Below, piece by piece: positions 45,645 to 55,970 of a DNA stretch of 64,000 nt (positions are counted from its first letter, which is position 1; every line of letters begins with the position of its first letter). This stretch comes from Zea mays (taxonomy: Eukaryota > Streptophyta > Magnoliopsida > Poales > Poaceae), in assembly GCF_902167145.1 (NCBI RefSeq), contig NC_050104.1, positions 103,489,849 through 103,553,848 on the forward strand. The letters run 5' to 3'. Both the position numbers and the translations under genes were made by a program. The notes under the pieces were generated by a model. That model had not been told where the DNA came from and did not search any database. It was given only the letters and a program-made list of their open reading frames with translations.

Positions 45645-47633
45645 AGTTTCTTGTGACAATATGTTTGATGAGACTAATGGATCCCAAGTGGAGCAAGTTG
45701 ATCTTGATGAACTAGATGATGAAGAGGCTCCGTGCATCGCGCTAAGGAACATGTCCATTGGGGATGTGTGTCCAAAAGAATCTGAAGAGCCCACACAAGC
45801 ACAAGATCAACCATCATCTTTCATGCAAGTATCTCCACCAACTCAAGATGAGGACAAGGCTCAGAAAGAAGAAGATGAAGATCAATATGATGAGCCACCT
45901 CAAGAGGAGGACATTAATTAAGGGAGAGATGAAGATGATCAAGACAAGGAAGATGATCAAGAAATTAGGGATCAAAGACCATCACACCCAAGAGTCCACC
46001 AAGGAATTCAAAGAGATCACCCCGTCAACTCCATTCTTGGTGACATTCACAAGGGAGTAACCACTAGATCTCGAGTTGCACATTTCTATGAACATTACTC
46101 TTTTATATCCTCTATTGAGCCATACAGGATAGAAGATGCACTAAGGGATATGGATTGGGTGGTGGCAATGCAAGAGGAGCTCAACAACTTCACAAGGAAT
46201 GAGGTATGGCATTTAGTTCCACGTCCTAACCAAAATGTTGTAGGTACCAAGTGGGTATTCCGCAACAAGCAAGATGAGCATGGTGTGGTGACAAGGAACA
46301 AAGCCCGACTAGCTGCAAAAGGTTATTCACAAGTCGAAGGTTTGGATTTTAATGAAACCTATGCACCCATAGCTAGGCTTGAGTCAATTTGTATATTACT
46401 TGCCTATGCTACTTACCATGGCTTTAAGCTTTATCAAATGGACATGAAAAGTGCCTTCCTCAATGGCCCTATCAAGGAAGAGGTCTATGTTGAGCAACCT
46501 CCTGGCTTTGAAGATAGTGAGTATCCTAACCATGTTTATAAACTTTCAAAGGCGCTTTATGGGCTCAAGCAAGCCCCAAGAGCATGGTATGAATGCCTAA
46601 GAGACTTCCTTGTCACTAATGCCTTCAAAGTCGGAAAGGTCGATCCTACTCTCTTCACTAAAACTATTGCAAAAGACTTGTTTATATGCCAAATTTATGT
46701 TGATGATATTATATTTGGGTCTACTAACAAGTCAACTTGTGAAGAGTTTAGTAGGATTATGATATAGAAATTTGAGATGTCTATGATGGGGGAGTTGAAG
46801 TATTTCCTTGGATTCCAAATCAAGCAACTCCAAGAAGGCACCTTCATTAGCCAAACTAAGTACATTCAAGATATACTTAAGAAGTTTGGAATGAAGAATG
46901 GCAAACCCATCAAGACACCCATGGGAACAAATGGGCATCTCGACCTCGACACGGGAGGTAAATCTGTAGATAAAAAGGTATACCGATCGATGATAGGTTC
47001 CTTACTCTACTTATGTGCATCTCGACCAGATATTATGCTTTCAGTATGCATGTGTGCAAGGTTCCAGGCAAATCCTAAGGAAGTTCACCTTAGAGCCATG
47101 AAAAGAATCATGAGATATTTGGTTTACACTTCTAAGTTTGGGCTTTAGTGCCTCAAGGGATCTACCTTTGATTTAATTGGGTATTTCGATGCCAATTATG
47201 TCGGATGTAAAATTGACAGGAAGAGCACATCAGGGACTTGTCAGTTTCTAGGGAGATCTCTGGTGGCTTGGCCTTCAAAGAAACAAAACTCAGTAGCTCT
47301 TTCCACCGTCGAAGCCGAGTACATTGCCGCAGGCCATTGCTGTGCACAATTACTTTGGATGAGGTAAACCCTTAGGGACTATGGCTACTAGTTGAGCAAA
47401 GTCCCTTTCCTATGTGACAATGAGAGTGCAGCATGGCGGATAATCCCGTTGAGCACTACCGCACTAAGCACAGAGACATCTGGTATCACTTTCTGAGAGA
47501 TCACCAACAAAAGGGGGATATCGAAATTGCTTATGTGAGCACCCACAACCAATTAGTCGATATCTCTACCAAACCACTAGATGAGAAGTCTTTTAGCCAA
47601 CTTAGGAATGAGCTAAATATACTTGATTCTTAG
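45640..47633 (+). pseudogene. S1 RT-RNase H after an integrase-core deletion
   Basis: At about 45640 the sequence jumps from the start of the integrase core to VSCDNMFDETNGS, which in S2 lies about 280 residues further on, so the second catalytic Asp and the Glu are gone. The acidic linker leads into RT with [47 protein letters not shown] and the catalytic [10 protein letters not shown] (about 46692-46721). RNase H follows with STVEAEYIAAG, NPVEHYRTKHRD and ISTKPLDEKSF. Stops occur near 45919, 46765, 47146 and 47367, with a frameshift near 47435. The coding ends at 47633. Confidence 0.86.
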
Positions 47634-48506
47634 AACTTTGATTGAAACATTGCACACATAGCTCATGTATATAACTTTGATCATGTCTCTTTCATTTGGT
47701 ACAATTGCATATTTCTTATTCTTCTTGTGCCAAGACTAGGACTAATGTGCTTTCAAGTATATTTCTATCCTTAATTCTTTACTCATATTACTCTCATCGG
47801 TATGACCCTTCACTCATATTTATTTTATCATTTGGAGGAAAATAGTAGGCCCCAAGGGGAGAATATACAAAAGGGCTCTCAAGTTCTCCGTTTTTGGCGA
47901 TTAATGCCAAAGGGGAGAAAGTATTAAGCCCAAAGCAAGACCAAAGAGAAAGGACCGCACCACCAATTTTAAATTTCAAAAACTAAAGAAAGAAATTATT
48001 TCAATTGGTATTTGAGTTAGCCTCAAAATGGATTTTCAATTGGTATCTCATTTGGTATTTCAAAATTGTTTTTCAAATTGGTATCTTCAAAACTTCTCAT
48101 TAGTATGAAGAAATTTCAAATGGCATAATTTCAAAACCGTCTTGAAAGCTAAGGGGAGAATTTCTTTAGGGGGGTTTTTATTTAATCAAAGGAAAAGCAT
48201 TTGAAACATGAGGAGGAATTTCAAATCTTAAAAATGCTTCTTGCAATCATATTCCTATACCTTTGATTATTTGCTGAAGATTTTGAAAAGATTTTTCAAA
48301 AAGATTTGCAAAAACAAACAAATGGTGCAAATGTGGTCCAAAATGCTAAATAAGAGAAAAGCAATCCATTCACTCTTAGACATATGTATAAAGTCTTATT
48401 TCTAAGTAACCTATGCACATCTATCTCAAAGTGCAAATTAGTTACATTACTACTCTTCATATTTGCTTTGGTTAGTGTTGGCATCAATCACCAAAAAGGG
48501 GGAGAT
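47634..48506 (+). other. S1 3' untranslated region with repeated purine tracts
   Basis: Purine tracts of the type AAGGGGAGAA are near 47855, 47913, 48151 and 48170, and the true polypurine tract aaaaagggggagat is at 48494-48507 directly before the LTR. This repeats the Sirevirus pattern seen in S2. No gene is seen. Confidence 0.75.
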
Positions 48507-49758
48507 TGAAAGGGAAATGGACCTAATCATTTCCTATAATCAGTTTTGGTGGTTGACGACCAACACAAACCACATGGACTAACTAGTTTGTCTAGATGTT
48601 AATTATATCAGGTGCATAAGGTTCAACACAAACCAAGGAAGAAATTCAGTTGGGGACTCAAATCAATTTGGTGCAAAAGGACCTGAGAGTGTGCTCCAGT
48701 GGCGCACCGGACAGTGTCCGGTGCACCAGGCCCTCGCGCAAACAAACCAGCCACTCTCGGGAATTTCATGGGCAACCTTCGCTACAATTCACTGGACTGT
48801 CCGGTGTGCACCGGACTGTCCGATGAGCCAGCGGAGCAACGGCTCCATGTGCGTCAACGATCGACTGCAAATATGAACAGTGATGAACAGTACCGCGCAG
48901 AAGTCAGAGCAGCGAAGTCAGAGGTCACCGGACTGTCCGGTGCCGCTTGAAGACAGAAGACACCAACAGTCAACTACTCCAAACCCTAACAGATAGCTGA
49001 TGTGGCGTGCATCGGACAATGAATAGTGCAGTGTCCGGTGCGCCCATCGACAGCAAAAATAGCCAACGGCTAGGAAGTGGTTGGGGGCTATAAATACCCC
49101 CCCAGCCATCTCATTCAAAGAAATCCAAGTTTTCTGAGATCCTCATTCAATACAAGAGCAATAGCATTCACTCCAAGACACAATTCTAAAGATCAAATCC
49201 TCTCCAAGTCCCAAAATCAACTCAACCACTTAGTGACTTGAGAGAGAGAGTTTTTGTGTTCATTTGCACTCTTGTTGCTTGGATTGCCTTCTCTCCTTCC
49301 CATTCTTATTCTTAAGTGCTTTGTAAAGCTAGCAAGAGACACCTAAGTGTGTGGTGATCCTTGCGAGGTCTTAGTGACCTGTGTGATTAAGGAGAAGGCT
49401 CACTCGATCTAAGTGACCGTTTGAGAGAGAGGGAAAGGGTTGAAATAGACCTGGCCTTTGTGGCCTCCTCAACGGGGACTAGGTTCTTTGGAACCAAACC
49501 TCGGTAAAACAAATCACTGTGTCCACTTGTGTTGATTTCTATTTGATTTGTTTGCCCTCTTTCGTCTCTGTAAAGTTTCCTTGCCAACATTGATATGAGT
49601 TTGCTCTCAAACGTCACCCGCATCATTTGAACAACTCGTGGCAAGAGAAACAACCTTCCGCCTCGGATTTAATTCTAACGCTAACCCCGGTTTTAGTGTG
49701 TGTTTAAGTTTATAAATTTCAGGTTTAGCCTATTCACCCCCCCTCTAGGCGACTTTCA
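48507..49758 (+). repeat. S1 3' LTR
   Basis: The ends are tgaaagggaaatgg and gactttca, 1252 bp. CCGGAC...GTCCGG palindromic motifs cluster at 48705-48725, 48795-48822, 48928-48942 and 49010-49040, upstream of the TATA box at about 49087. The right neighbour is copia RNase H sequence of C1, so S1 inserted into C1; the left TSD lies outside the window. Confidence 0.92.
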
Positions 49759-50218
49759 CCAACGCTGACTGGGTCGGCTGCCCCGACACGCGCCGGTCCA
49801 CTTCCGGCTATGCCATATTCCTAGGCGCCAACCTTGTCTCCTGGGCCACTAAGAGGCAGCCTGTCGTCTCCCGCTCCAGCGTAGAGGTCGAGTACCGCGC
49901 TGTGGCCAACGGTGTGGCGGAGGCCTCCTGGATGCGCCAACTCCTCCACGAGCTCCACAACCCCTTCAGTGTGCCACCCTCATCTACTGCGACAACATCT
50001 GTGCCGTCTACCTCTCCACCAATCATGTGCAGCATCATTCCATGAAAGCATGTGGAGATCGACCCGCACTTTGTCCGCGAGCGTGTCATTGTAGGTGACG
50101 TTCGAGTTCTCAACGTCCCCACCACGGTGCAGTTCGCCGACATCTTCACCAAGGGGTTACTGATGAGTGTATTCCTAGACTTTCAGTCCAGTCTCAACAT
50201 CTGTATAGGATAGAGTTA
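49759..50218 (+). pseudogene. C1: copia RNase H fragment
   Basis: The reading is NADWVGCPDTRRSTSGYAIF, then VSWATKRQPVVSRSSVEVEY, ASWMRQLLHEL and, after a frameshift near 49970 and a stop near 50046, HVEIDPHFVRERV and VQFADIFTKGL. These are the conserved end of copia pol in the Hopscotch/RetroFit style, with GC-rich codons unlike S1 and S2. The 5' part lies beyond S1, outside the window. Confidence 0.85.
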
Positions 50219-50229
50219 CGATTGTGGGG

Positions 50230-50377
50230 TGTTAGAATAACTATTAGGGTTTGGGGGCTTCCCCTTTGTAATTCCCCTCTCGCCCCCTTGTAATGGGCCT
50301 GGCCCAACTATCCCAAGTCTATTAATACACCACCCAACCCTATCCTAGGGTTAGGGTTTTCCACTCTAACTGAAACA
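50230..50377 (+). repeat. C1 3' LTR (about 148 bp)
   Basis: It begins tgttagaataac after a short purine run (attgtgggg) and ends actgaaaca. It follows the pol stop closely, as in compact copia elements. The partner LTR is not in the window. Confidence 0.6.
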
Positions 50378-50501
50378 ATAGCAAATATGAGATGCCTAAA
50401 AAATCTTTATATACCATCATGGCCAGTAACAAAAAATTAGTGATATCATGTGAGAAGTCATCAAATGAATTCGAAAATAAAACATGTCTATAACATAAAG
50501 T

Positions 50502-50990
50502 CTAGAGCACAGACGAATTTACCTCATGCCTTTCAATAGACAACCTCGATACAATGTGGTCAAAGAGAAAGAATGTGCAATGTGTGTACGTATCTTCCCC
50601 AGGATGGAGCATTGGTCTTTGAAAGGCACCGATGCGTGGTCGGCCAACACCTTGGACATCATCGGAGCATCGATCATGACCCATTCCCTGATGAAGTGGC
50701 TAGACAGGTAATCGAACAACAGCAAAATGCAAGCGCTCGTCAACAATGACAATAGAAAAAAAGTGATGCAGGAAGAAATAAAACTGACAGCTTGAACACG
50801 CCAGCGCTGTCGCCAATGTTTGAATTGATCGTTCGTCTAGGCTTTCAACTTGCGGGCGCGCCATCCTCGAGGGAGAGCAACACCTTGATCTCGCCGCAGT
50901 GGCTGTGGCCTATGACCACGATGACCTCCTCCACCTTGAGGGTGCAGACGGTGTACTCGATGGCGGCAGCTATGTTAGGCGTGCGACGCA
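50502..50990 (-). pseudogene. beta-Carbonic anhydrase gene fragment
   Basis: On the minus strand, 50985-50862 reads AAIEYTVCTLKVEEVIVVIG followed by HSHCGEIKVLLSLEDGAP. This is the beta-carbonic anhydrase core with the zinc-binding His-x-x-Cys. After a gap with intron-like borders (to 50704, ending tctag), 50703-50523 reads HFIREWVMIDAPMMSKVLAD then HASVPFKDQCSILGK, the next conserved block, and ends at a donor-like gag|gtaaat. The N-terminal catalytic CxDSR block is not seen, and the sequence after SILGK does not match the family. Intact enzymes reversibly hydrate CO2. Here it is a fragment, either a decayed host gene or a piece carried by a transposon. Confidence 0.75.
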
Positions 50991-51115
50991 AGGGGCGAAC
51001 CTAGAGCCATCACTGGTGTACTCCACGACGATGGGGCGGTCGGCTGATGAGCGCCAGAAGAGCGACTCACCGTCGAGCGGCAAGAGCTGCTTGCAAGCGG
51101 GGATTGAACCATAAG

Positions 51116-51389
51116 TGGGTGCACCAGCAGGGTGTGGGTTGATTTAGAAAAATTAAGGAGGTAGAAGCGCTGATGCGGGTAAAGGAAGAAGCATGTGGAG
51201 GTTGCGTGATGGCACGCGGGGATGGCAGACGCGTGAGAAGTGGGCGAAGGAAGAAGCGGGTGGAGGTTGCATGCATCCCTATCCAGGTGAGTGAGAAAGG
51301 GGCGACCGGGATGAGGACGACGAAGGTTGTTGGCGACTTGGCGCTGTTGCGATGTTTGCGGTTGGGGCAGCCCATGCGTGGAGTGGAGG
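51116..51389. other. Unassigned stretch between carbonic anhydrase fragment and hAT end
   Basis: The DNA is G-rich on the plus strand with near-repeats of gaagaagc(g/a)(t/g)gtggaggttgc at about 51185 and 51249, about 63 bp apart. I see no gene in it. Confidence 0.4.
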
Positions 51390-51967
51390 CAGGGAAAATA
51401 GACGAAAAACTCTCTCCTGTATCTGTATCCGCATTTTATCATTGAAAATGGGATCGGGTCCGGAATATTTGGGAACGAAAACGGAAGTGGGATATACAGA
51501 ATTGCGAAAACGAACAGAAACGAAAATATTAACAGAAACTTGTAATTTAATACAAACACAAATGGTCTTAATGGTTGACTAGTGAATGATTGCCAGGACA
51601 ATAACATAAAAAAATAGATACAGAGAGTCAACATTCTATTGTTGTTTGGTTGCTACTGGTTTACATATAGCTATATCTGATGTTATTTAAGACTTTAGAC
51701 CACTTGTCATTGAAAAGAGCCAATCATTACAATGGTTACTTGTGCTATAATTTGTCACCTAAATAGACGAGACTTTAGCTTATATACTAATGCATATTAG
51801 GCTCATCCCATATTTATCAAATGCAGAATAAATATGGGTTCAATCCAGATAAAAACGGGATTTCGCAAAAACAGACGGAATAAACCCTCTCCCGTTTCTG
51901 TCTCGTTTCCATATTTTTCTGTAAATACGAAAACAGTTGGATCAAATGTAGAAAATGGTATGGGTCA
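51390..51967 (+). mobile_element. hAT (Ac/Ds-like) element end, cut by T2
   Basis: It starts cagggaaaatag, similar to the CAGGG terminus of Ac/Ds elements. It then has subterminal sequence rich in cgaaaac, gaacgaaaacgg and gggatcgggtccgg, and again acgggatttcgc...cccgtttctgtctcg near 51857-51910. No transposase is seen. T2 begins at 51968 inside or at its edge, so the right terminus and TSD cannot be checked. Confidence 0.5.
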
Positions 51968-52366
51968 TGTCAGTGTTTAGAGCCCGACCGCACACCCAGG
52001 GTTACCCTTGCGGTGCTTTTGGGTAGGACGGTGTTGTTGATTGTAACTCAATGGTTCATGTTGGATGCACGAAACAGAGAGACATACAATTTTCTGCAGG
52101 TTCGGGCCGCTTGGAGAGGCGTAATACCCTACTTCCTGGTGTGGATCTATATGTGGTGGGTTACAAGCGATGTCTCCTGGATGGAGAGAAGCTAATGAGA
52201 TAGGTAGATGGGAATGAAAATGATGGGGTACCCCCTGGGCCTTATATACACGATTGTTGGGCACTTCATACGTACATATCATGATCACATGTTTCCTAAA
52301 TAATAGTGAATCGACTAAACTGATTTCCCGAAAACATCGCCGACCCATCCCTAATCCGCCCCAACA
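51968..52366 (-). repeat. T2 3' LTR (about 399 bp)
   Basis: The ends tgtcagtg and ccccaaca fit the TG...CA rule, and the right end matches the T1 LTR end in type. A minus-strand TATA box, the complement of ccttatatac, is at about 52240-52249. The partner LTR is not in the window, so the left border is less sure. Confidence 0.65.
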
Positions 52367-52584
52367 TTTGAGGGCGCCACACGCGGGAAATTCGGACGGT
52401 TTCTTTGGATAGCGCATGATTTGACGGGATGCCTGGGCTTCAGTCTGTCGCCTTCTCAGGTCAGTCCATTACGCCAGTAGCTTTTTCTCGGCCCACAAAG
52501 GGATGGCCTTGCGGGGTAACTGACCCGAGGCCCCGTGCGAGGCCCTTTCGCCTTCTAGTGGACCCGGGGGATATCTATCCCCCA

Positions 52585-52915
52585 CACGCCCCCAATCTTT
52601 GAGTTGATTTTAAAATAATCAGCCCAAAGATTCCTAGTCCGGCTTACGAGTTTGTTATATGGCCTGATTTCTGCTCTGCCGATGGGTGCACCGAAGGTGC
52701 ACCCATTGGGTGTAGCCCCCGAGCTTTGAGTGCATTTTGAAAATAATCCATTCAAAGGTCTTCATCTTATGCTTTAGAAATCAGCATTTTGTCTTCATGG
52801 GACTAAAAATATATAGGGTGCACCAAAGGTGCACCCAATGGGTGTAGCCCCCGAGCTTTGAGTGGATTTTGCAAATAATCCATTCAAAGGTCTTCATTTT
52901 ATGCTTTTGGAAATT
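52585..52915. repeat. Three diverged repeats with hairpins in T2
   Basis: The unit with gtagcccccgagctttgagtg, then attttg and aataatccattcaaaggtcttcat, occurs near 52710 and 52852. A more diverged relative is near 52585. Each of the two good copies is preceded by a perfect inverted repeat: atgggtgcacc-gaa-ggtgcacccat at 52682-52706 and gggtgcacc-aaa-ggtgcaccc at 52816-52836. Confidence 0.8.
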
Positions 52916-53420
52916 CAAACAATGCCATCTGTCGATGCCTTGTTAGGTCTGAAATCAATTTGATCGGTGACATATTGGACATCTGGCTAGTTGAGGCAGA
53001 TGGTTCTCAGCTGGACATCACCCTGCTCTGTGCTTCAATGCTTCTGTTGATTAGACTTGCGCTTCAGTGGCCACATTTGGACTTCCTTCCATCTCAGTCG
53101 ATCTCCTCCTTTTGTCGTGGTACATTCAGTGCATATATTATGTGGATATCACTTCTTCATAAAATCTTTGAAAATTCTGGGTGACACACCCAATGGGTGT
53201 CTTGGTATGTAGAGTGTTTATCGTGCTGTCCTGGAGTAGTAACTTGATGTGACCGAGAGGTGTAATCATTTGCCTGAGCAGTTGATTTAGGTCAAACCGG
53301 TGTCGTGTTACGCGAAGCGGCGCCTGTTGTCTGACTCATTTTCAGGCGGCTTGAATTGCTTATTGAATTCTTGCAACTGTTCGGTGAGCGGGGTAGGAAG
53401 TGGACGATCAACCCAGGCCT

Positions 53421-53430
53421 CTATAAATAG
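53421..53430 (+). promoter_or_regulatory. TATA box upstream of T2 antisense ORF
   Basis: The motif ctataaatag lies 92 bp before the ATG at 53513, followed by a C/T-rich leader. It corresponds in position and strand to the TATA box of the T1 antisense gene. Confidence 0.6.
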
Positions 53431-53512
53431 CCTGCTTGCCCTGGCTGTTCTCTTCACTCGTTCTTTGATCATCCGCTTTTTTCTTCTTCGTCCCCTCCCT
53501 CTCCAACCAGAC

Positions 53513-54033
53513 ATGGGTAGGGGTAAGAGGGGCAGGAGTTGGACTCATCGTGCCGACGGCAAACGCAAGCGTGCTCCAAGTCCTCCCTCGGAGGACTTCG
53601 GCGACTCAGAATACTCGGAGGAGGCCTCCTCCGAGTATGATCGATCGCTGGCTCCGGCTTCTCCCACGGCGTCATCCGAGGATTCGGATGACTCCATGGG
53701 GCTGTCCACCGCGGCTCGAGCGTACTGGCACTCCATTGATCGCATCGGGCTCGGTCTGTCGGATGAGTCGGAGGTCTCCTCGGACGGGTGGACTCCTCCG
53801 AGGAGTGGAGCGGCGACTATGGTGACGGCGAGGGCGACGACAGCAGTGACGACGACGGCGGCGGAGACAACGGCAGCAAGGGCGATGACAACAAGGGTGA
53901 CGGCAGCAGCGGCGACGGTGACGGCAGCAGCGGCAACGGTAAGGGCAATGGTGACAGCAACAGCGGCGATGGTAGCAAGGGCGACGGCGGCAGGGGCGAC
54001 AGTGGCAGCAGCGGCATAATGTCGCTGGTTTAA
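53513..54033 (+). pseudogene. T2 antisense ORF 1, acidic Ser/Asp/Gly-rich protein
   Basis: The ATG at 53513 gives MGRGKRGRSWTHRADGKRKR, a basic start, then Ser/Glu/Asp-rich sequence such as DFGDSEYSEEASSEYD and EDSDDSMG. From about 53800 the acidic Ser/Asp/Gly-rich reading shifts by one frame and continues as repeats of the SGDGDG or SKGDGG kind to a stop at 54031. The basic-then-acidic layout may be real, but the sequence is low complexity and I recognise no domain. Confidence 0.5.
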
Positions 54034-54047
54034 ATATTAGTATAGAT

Positions 54048-54090
54048 AGTAGTAGTAGTAGTAGTAGTAGTAGTAAGTAGTAGTAGTAGA
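54048..54090. repeat. (AGT)n microsatellite
   Basis: There are about 13 copies of the trinucleotide agt/tag, interrupted once (taagtag). Confidence 0.92.
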
Positions 54091-54512
54091 ATAAGATAGT
54101 GTTAGTTAGTAGCGTAGCGTAGTGTAAGTAGTAGGGTAATGTAATGTAATGTAGTGACCAGGGGTAAAAGAGGCTGACTCATAAAGAGTTGGCCTCGAGT
54201 TTGTGTTAATTCCCCCCATTACGATTGAAGGATGAAGTTACTCCACTTAACCACTGTTGATTGCTTTTTATTCGCGTGCTTGAAAGTTTGTCGGCATTTT
54301 AGAGGTAATGGCCGAGTGTCGATTGCAGTCCTCACTTTTCCGAGTTGTGATCTGGCACTTTAGAGGTAATGCCCGACCTAAGGAGCCAACTTATACTCAT
54401 GCCGACACCCGACGTGCCTTCTTGAGTTCCGAATCCTAAATCTTACTTTTTCCTCTGTCGCTTCTCCGTTTTCTGAATTCTCGAGCCCACTCATTCCGCC
54501 CGAGAGATTGCG

Positions 54513-55970
54513 ATGGCTCCCAAGCGGAAGAGACAGAGCGTCGCCGTTCCGATCATTCCACCCATCGATCCCAACAACCAGCTTACATTCGCTGGTAATC
54601 ACATGTCCATAATTTGTGAATCAGATCTTTTGCATCTTGTGGAGACTGGGGCTTTGCCGCCGAAAGAACTGTGTTCTTGGCGGATATGGCGCAGGGTCAC
54701 TGTTCTGACAGAGGACACCCACGAGGTTGTTGTTTTTGTACCGTTCCTCATCCGAGGGCTTGCCTTTCCTGTTTCTCCATTCTTCCGCGGTCTCCTTGAT
54801 TTCTATGATTTAAATCTTACACATTTAAATCCCAACTCCATTCTTCAAGTTGCCATTTTCATACACCTATGTGAGGCCTTTCTTGGAATTCTTCCCCACT
54901 TTGGACTCTCGAGGTATCTTTACCACTGTCGGCCCGATATGGCTGGAGGACAACATCAGCTCGTCGGTGGTGCCAGTTTGGAGCTTCGTCGGGGGAGGAA
55001 AGTGGAATACCTTGACATCCCCCTCAAGGACAGCATCAAGGGATGGCGCCTTGAGTGGTTCACCATGGAGAATCACAACAAATCCCTCCCCCCTCGATCG
55101 GGAAGGCAACCCGACGTTCGCACGCCTAGCTGGGTGGACTCCCCCACTTATTCAGAGGTAGTCGAAGCCAAGGTGCTGCTTGCTGAAATTTGCTCGCTGA
55201 AGGACTGAGGCCTGACTACCGAAGCCGTGTTTGCTAACTTTGTCTTCAAGAACATTCAACCTCTGAAGGACAGAGTCTACCATGCTTACTTGTACACTGG
55301 CGTCAACGATTCTACCCGAGTCACTAACAGGCAAATTCCCAATGAGGACCTGCTAAGCCGACTTGATATGATACTGAAGGGGCAGGGTTTCGAATGCTGG
55401 CGCCCCCTTATCTTACTCTGCATGGAACCTGCCTCCGCATAGTCCCTTCTCTGACTTTGTCTCCAACCCTCCTGTTCGAGATGGTAGCCCAGGCCATAGA
55501 GTGCGACCCTCCTCAGAGGACATCGAGGCCTTCATTGCTCCCCTCCGAAGTCTTTCCGAGGCTAAGAAGCAAACTCACTTCAAGATGTCGTCCAGTACCG
55601 ATGATGCTGAGATGAATGTTGTTCTTAGCCTGCTGGCTGGAGAATCATCTGACTCTGCCCGCACTGAGTCGACCACAGTTTCAATTGGGCAGGACTTTGG
55701 TGAAGGCGAGGAGGTTTAGAAACCAGAGGGTGCTCGTCGCAAGTGTTCACACCAAGTGAACCATCCAACTGCACCTGTCAAGGAGAAGAAGAAAAGGCGA
55801 CTCCGGTGGTTGTCTTGCTTGGAGCAAGACGCTGGCCCCTCCACATTATTCCTCAGCAATGCCCCGGAGAGCACCATCCTCGAGGACAATGTCGGAGGTT
55901 GCGACGATGTTCAGGTTGTCGGCAGTGCGCTTGATGAGGAAGAGGAGGAAGAAGAAATTCGCTGATCCGT
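54513..55970 (+). pseudogene. T2 antisense gene, PF04195-like
   Basis: The ATG at 54513 starts MAPKRKRQSVAVPII. The family core is VFVPFLIRGLAFPVSPFFRG, then LDFYDLNLTHLNPNSILQVA and IFIHLCEAFLGILPHFGLSR, matching the PF04195 pattern much better than the T1 gene does. A TGA at 55206 follows CSLKD. Similar coding continues with LTTEAVFANFVFKNIQPLKD and, after frameshifts near 55390 and 55740, to an acidic Glu run ending at 55963. It runs opposite to the inferred T2 gag-pol. The function of the family is unknown. Confidence 0.75.

Larger units (their letters stand above)
670..49758 (+). mobile_element. S1: Sirevirus-type Ty1/copia retrotransposon, nested host
   Basis: This is a plus-strand element. 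Its 5' LTR remnant ends at 1549 and its 3' LTR is 48507-49758. After removing T1 (1977-20389), L1 (21125-26877) and S2 (27193-43953), each with its TSD, gag reads across the joins in the order expected for Opie/Ji-type elements. About 11 kb of S1 sequence remains. It is dead: there are stop codons in gag and pol, a 1-bp insertion in a G run near 21115, and loss of the integrase core near 45640. The LTR copies differ by roughly 5 % by eye, the largest difference among the LTR pairs here, which fits its role as host of the other insertions. Confidence 0.9.

Noticed and set aside
47634..48506. Envelope-like gene, as found in some Sireviruses
   Set aside because: No open frame, membrane segment or coiled coil is seen between pol and the LTR.
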